NCBI GenBank assembly: GCA_030710605.1
Contig: CP092879.1
Coordinates: 47,264,576 to 47,328,575, forward strand
From: Cordylochernes scorpioides
Lineage: Eukaryota > Arthropoda > Arachnida > Pseudoscorpiones > Chernetidae
Length of the DNA stretch: 64,000 bases
Direction: 5' to 3'
Shown here: in pieces, positions 63,926 through 64,000 of the stretch
Numbering within the stretch: the first letter of the stretch is position 1
Layout of the letters: each line of letters starts with the position of its first letter
Notes under the pieces: model-generated
What the model was told of the DNA's origin: nothing
What the model saw: the letters and a program-made list of their open reading frames with translations, nothing else
The model's database searches: none
Translations under genes and position numbers: made by a program

Positions 63926-64000
63926 ATATACATCTGGCGGGACAGTCTTCAGTCCTTCGACTTCCAGGTTGGCTACTTTTAGTCCTTCTTTGGGTCTTGT

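Larger units (their letters stand above)
60516..64000 (-). mobile_element. Gypsy E, partial (runs off the right edge)
   Basis: A minus-strand Gypsy element whose Pol occupies 60516 to at least 63925 and is open to near the window edge. Protease, RT, part of RNase H and integrase are present. Gag and the 5' LTR would lie beyond 64000. It is broken about once between the RT part and the integrase part. Confidence 0.8.

Noticed and set aside
60516-64000. Envelope gene suggesting an endogenous retrovirus
   Set aside because: No open frame with a signal peptide and transmembrane segment follows any Pol in this window; all Gypsy elements here appear envelope-free.

Overview
This window is a transposable-element graveyard from an animal genome, most likely an arthropod. 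The evidence is the mix of families: Bel/Pao and several Gypsy LTR elements, a Penelope-like element with a GIY-YIG domain, Jockey/R1-like and CR1/L2-like LINEs, Helitrons, a foldback MITE and a tRNA-derived SINE, all in AT-rich DNA. I found no intact host gene, rRNA, CRISPR array or prokaryotic signal. The species cannot be named from the sequence.

Layout. Positions 1-10075 and 19596-35059 are two copies, roughly 99.9% identical by eye, of one block: the left part of a Bel/Pao element, then the 3' LTR and 3' non-coding part of a minus-strand Gypsy element ('Gypsy A'). Between them (10076-19595) lie a Jockey/R1-like LINE cut off in its reverse transcriptase, a Helitron (13154-18745) holding a CR1/L2-like LINE that itself holds a small Gypsy element ('Gypsy D'), and a 41-bp minisatellite.

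From 19441 to about 60237 the window is a set of nested insertions, most levels marked by a target-site duplication (TSD). Gypsy A (23777-60233, TSD AAGG) sits in Bel/Pao copy 2. Inside Gypsy A are: a Helitron (27393-33270) holding young Gypsy B (27606-33001, TSD ATAT); a Bel/Pao-derived LTR element (35993-48091, TSD GACCT) holding a solo Gypsy A-family LTR (36222-38745, TSD CAAT) and a Penelope-like element (42775-47805, TSD of 12-13 bp); and, in the 5' LTR of Gypsy A, young Gypsy C (53197-58394, TSD CTAT) and a SINE (58965-59267, TSD of 11 bp). From 60516 to the right edge is another Gypsy element ('Gypsy E').

The most unusual item is the LTR element at 35993-48091. Between its two ~298-bp LTRs it carries a Bel/Pao Gag N-terminus fused through acidic 15-residue repeats to a piece of Bel/Pao RT, followed by a segment resembling the ubiquitin-conjugating enzyme UBE2O and a 291-codon ORF resembling haspin kinase. 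It looks like a non-autonomous element that has picked up pieces of cellular genes. Other points of interest are a Gag start codon inside the Gypsy C LTR, a LINE RT fossil built into Gypsy A-family LTRs, hammerhead-like motifs in the Penelope-like element, and a 2A-like motif in a LINE ORF1.
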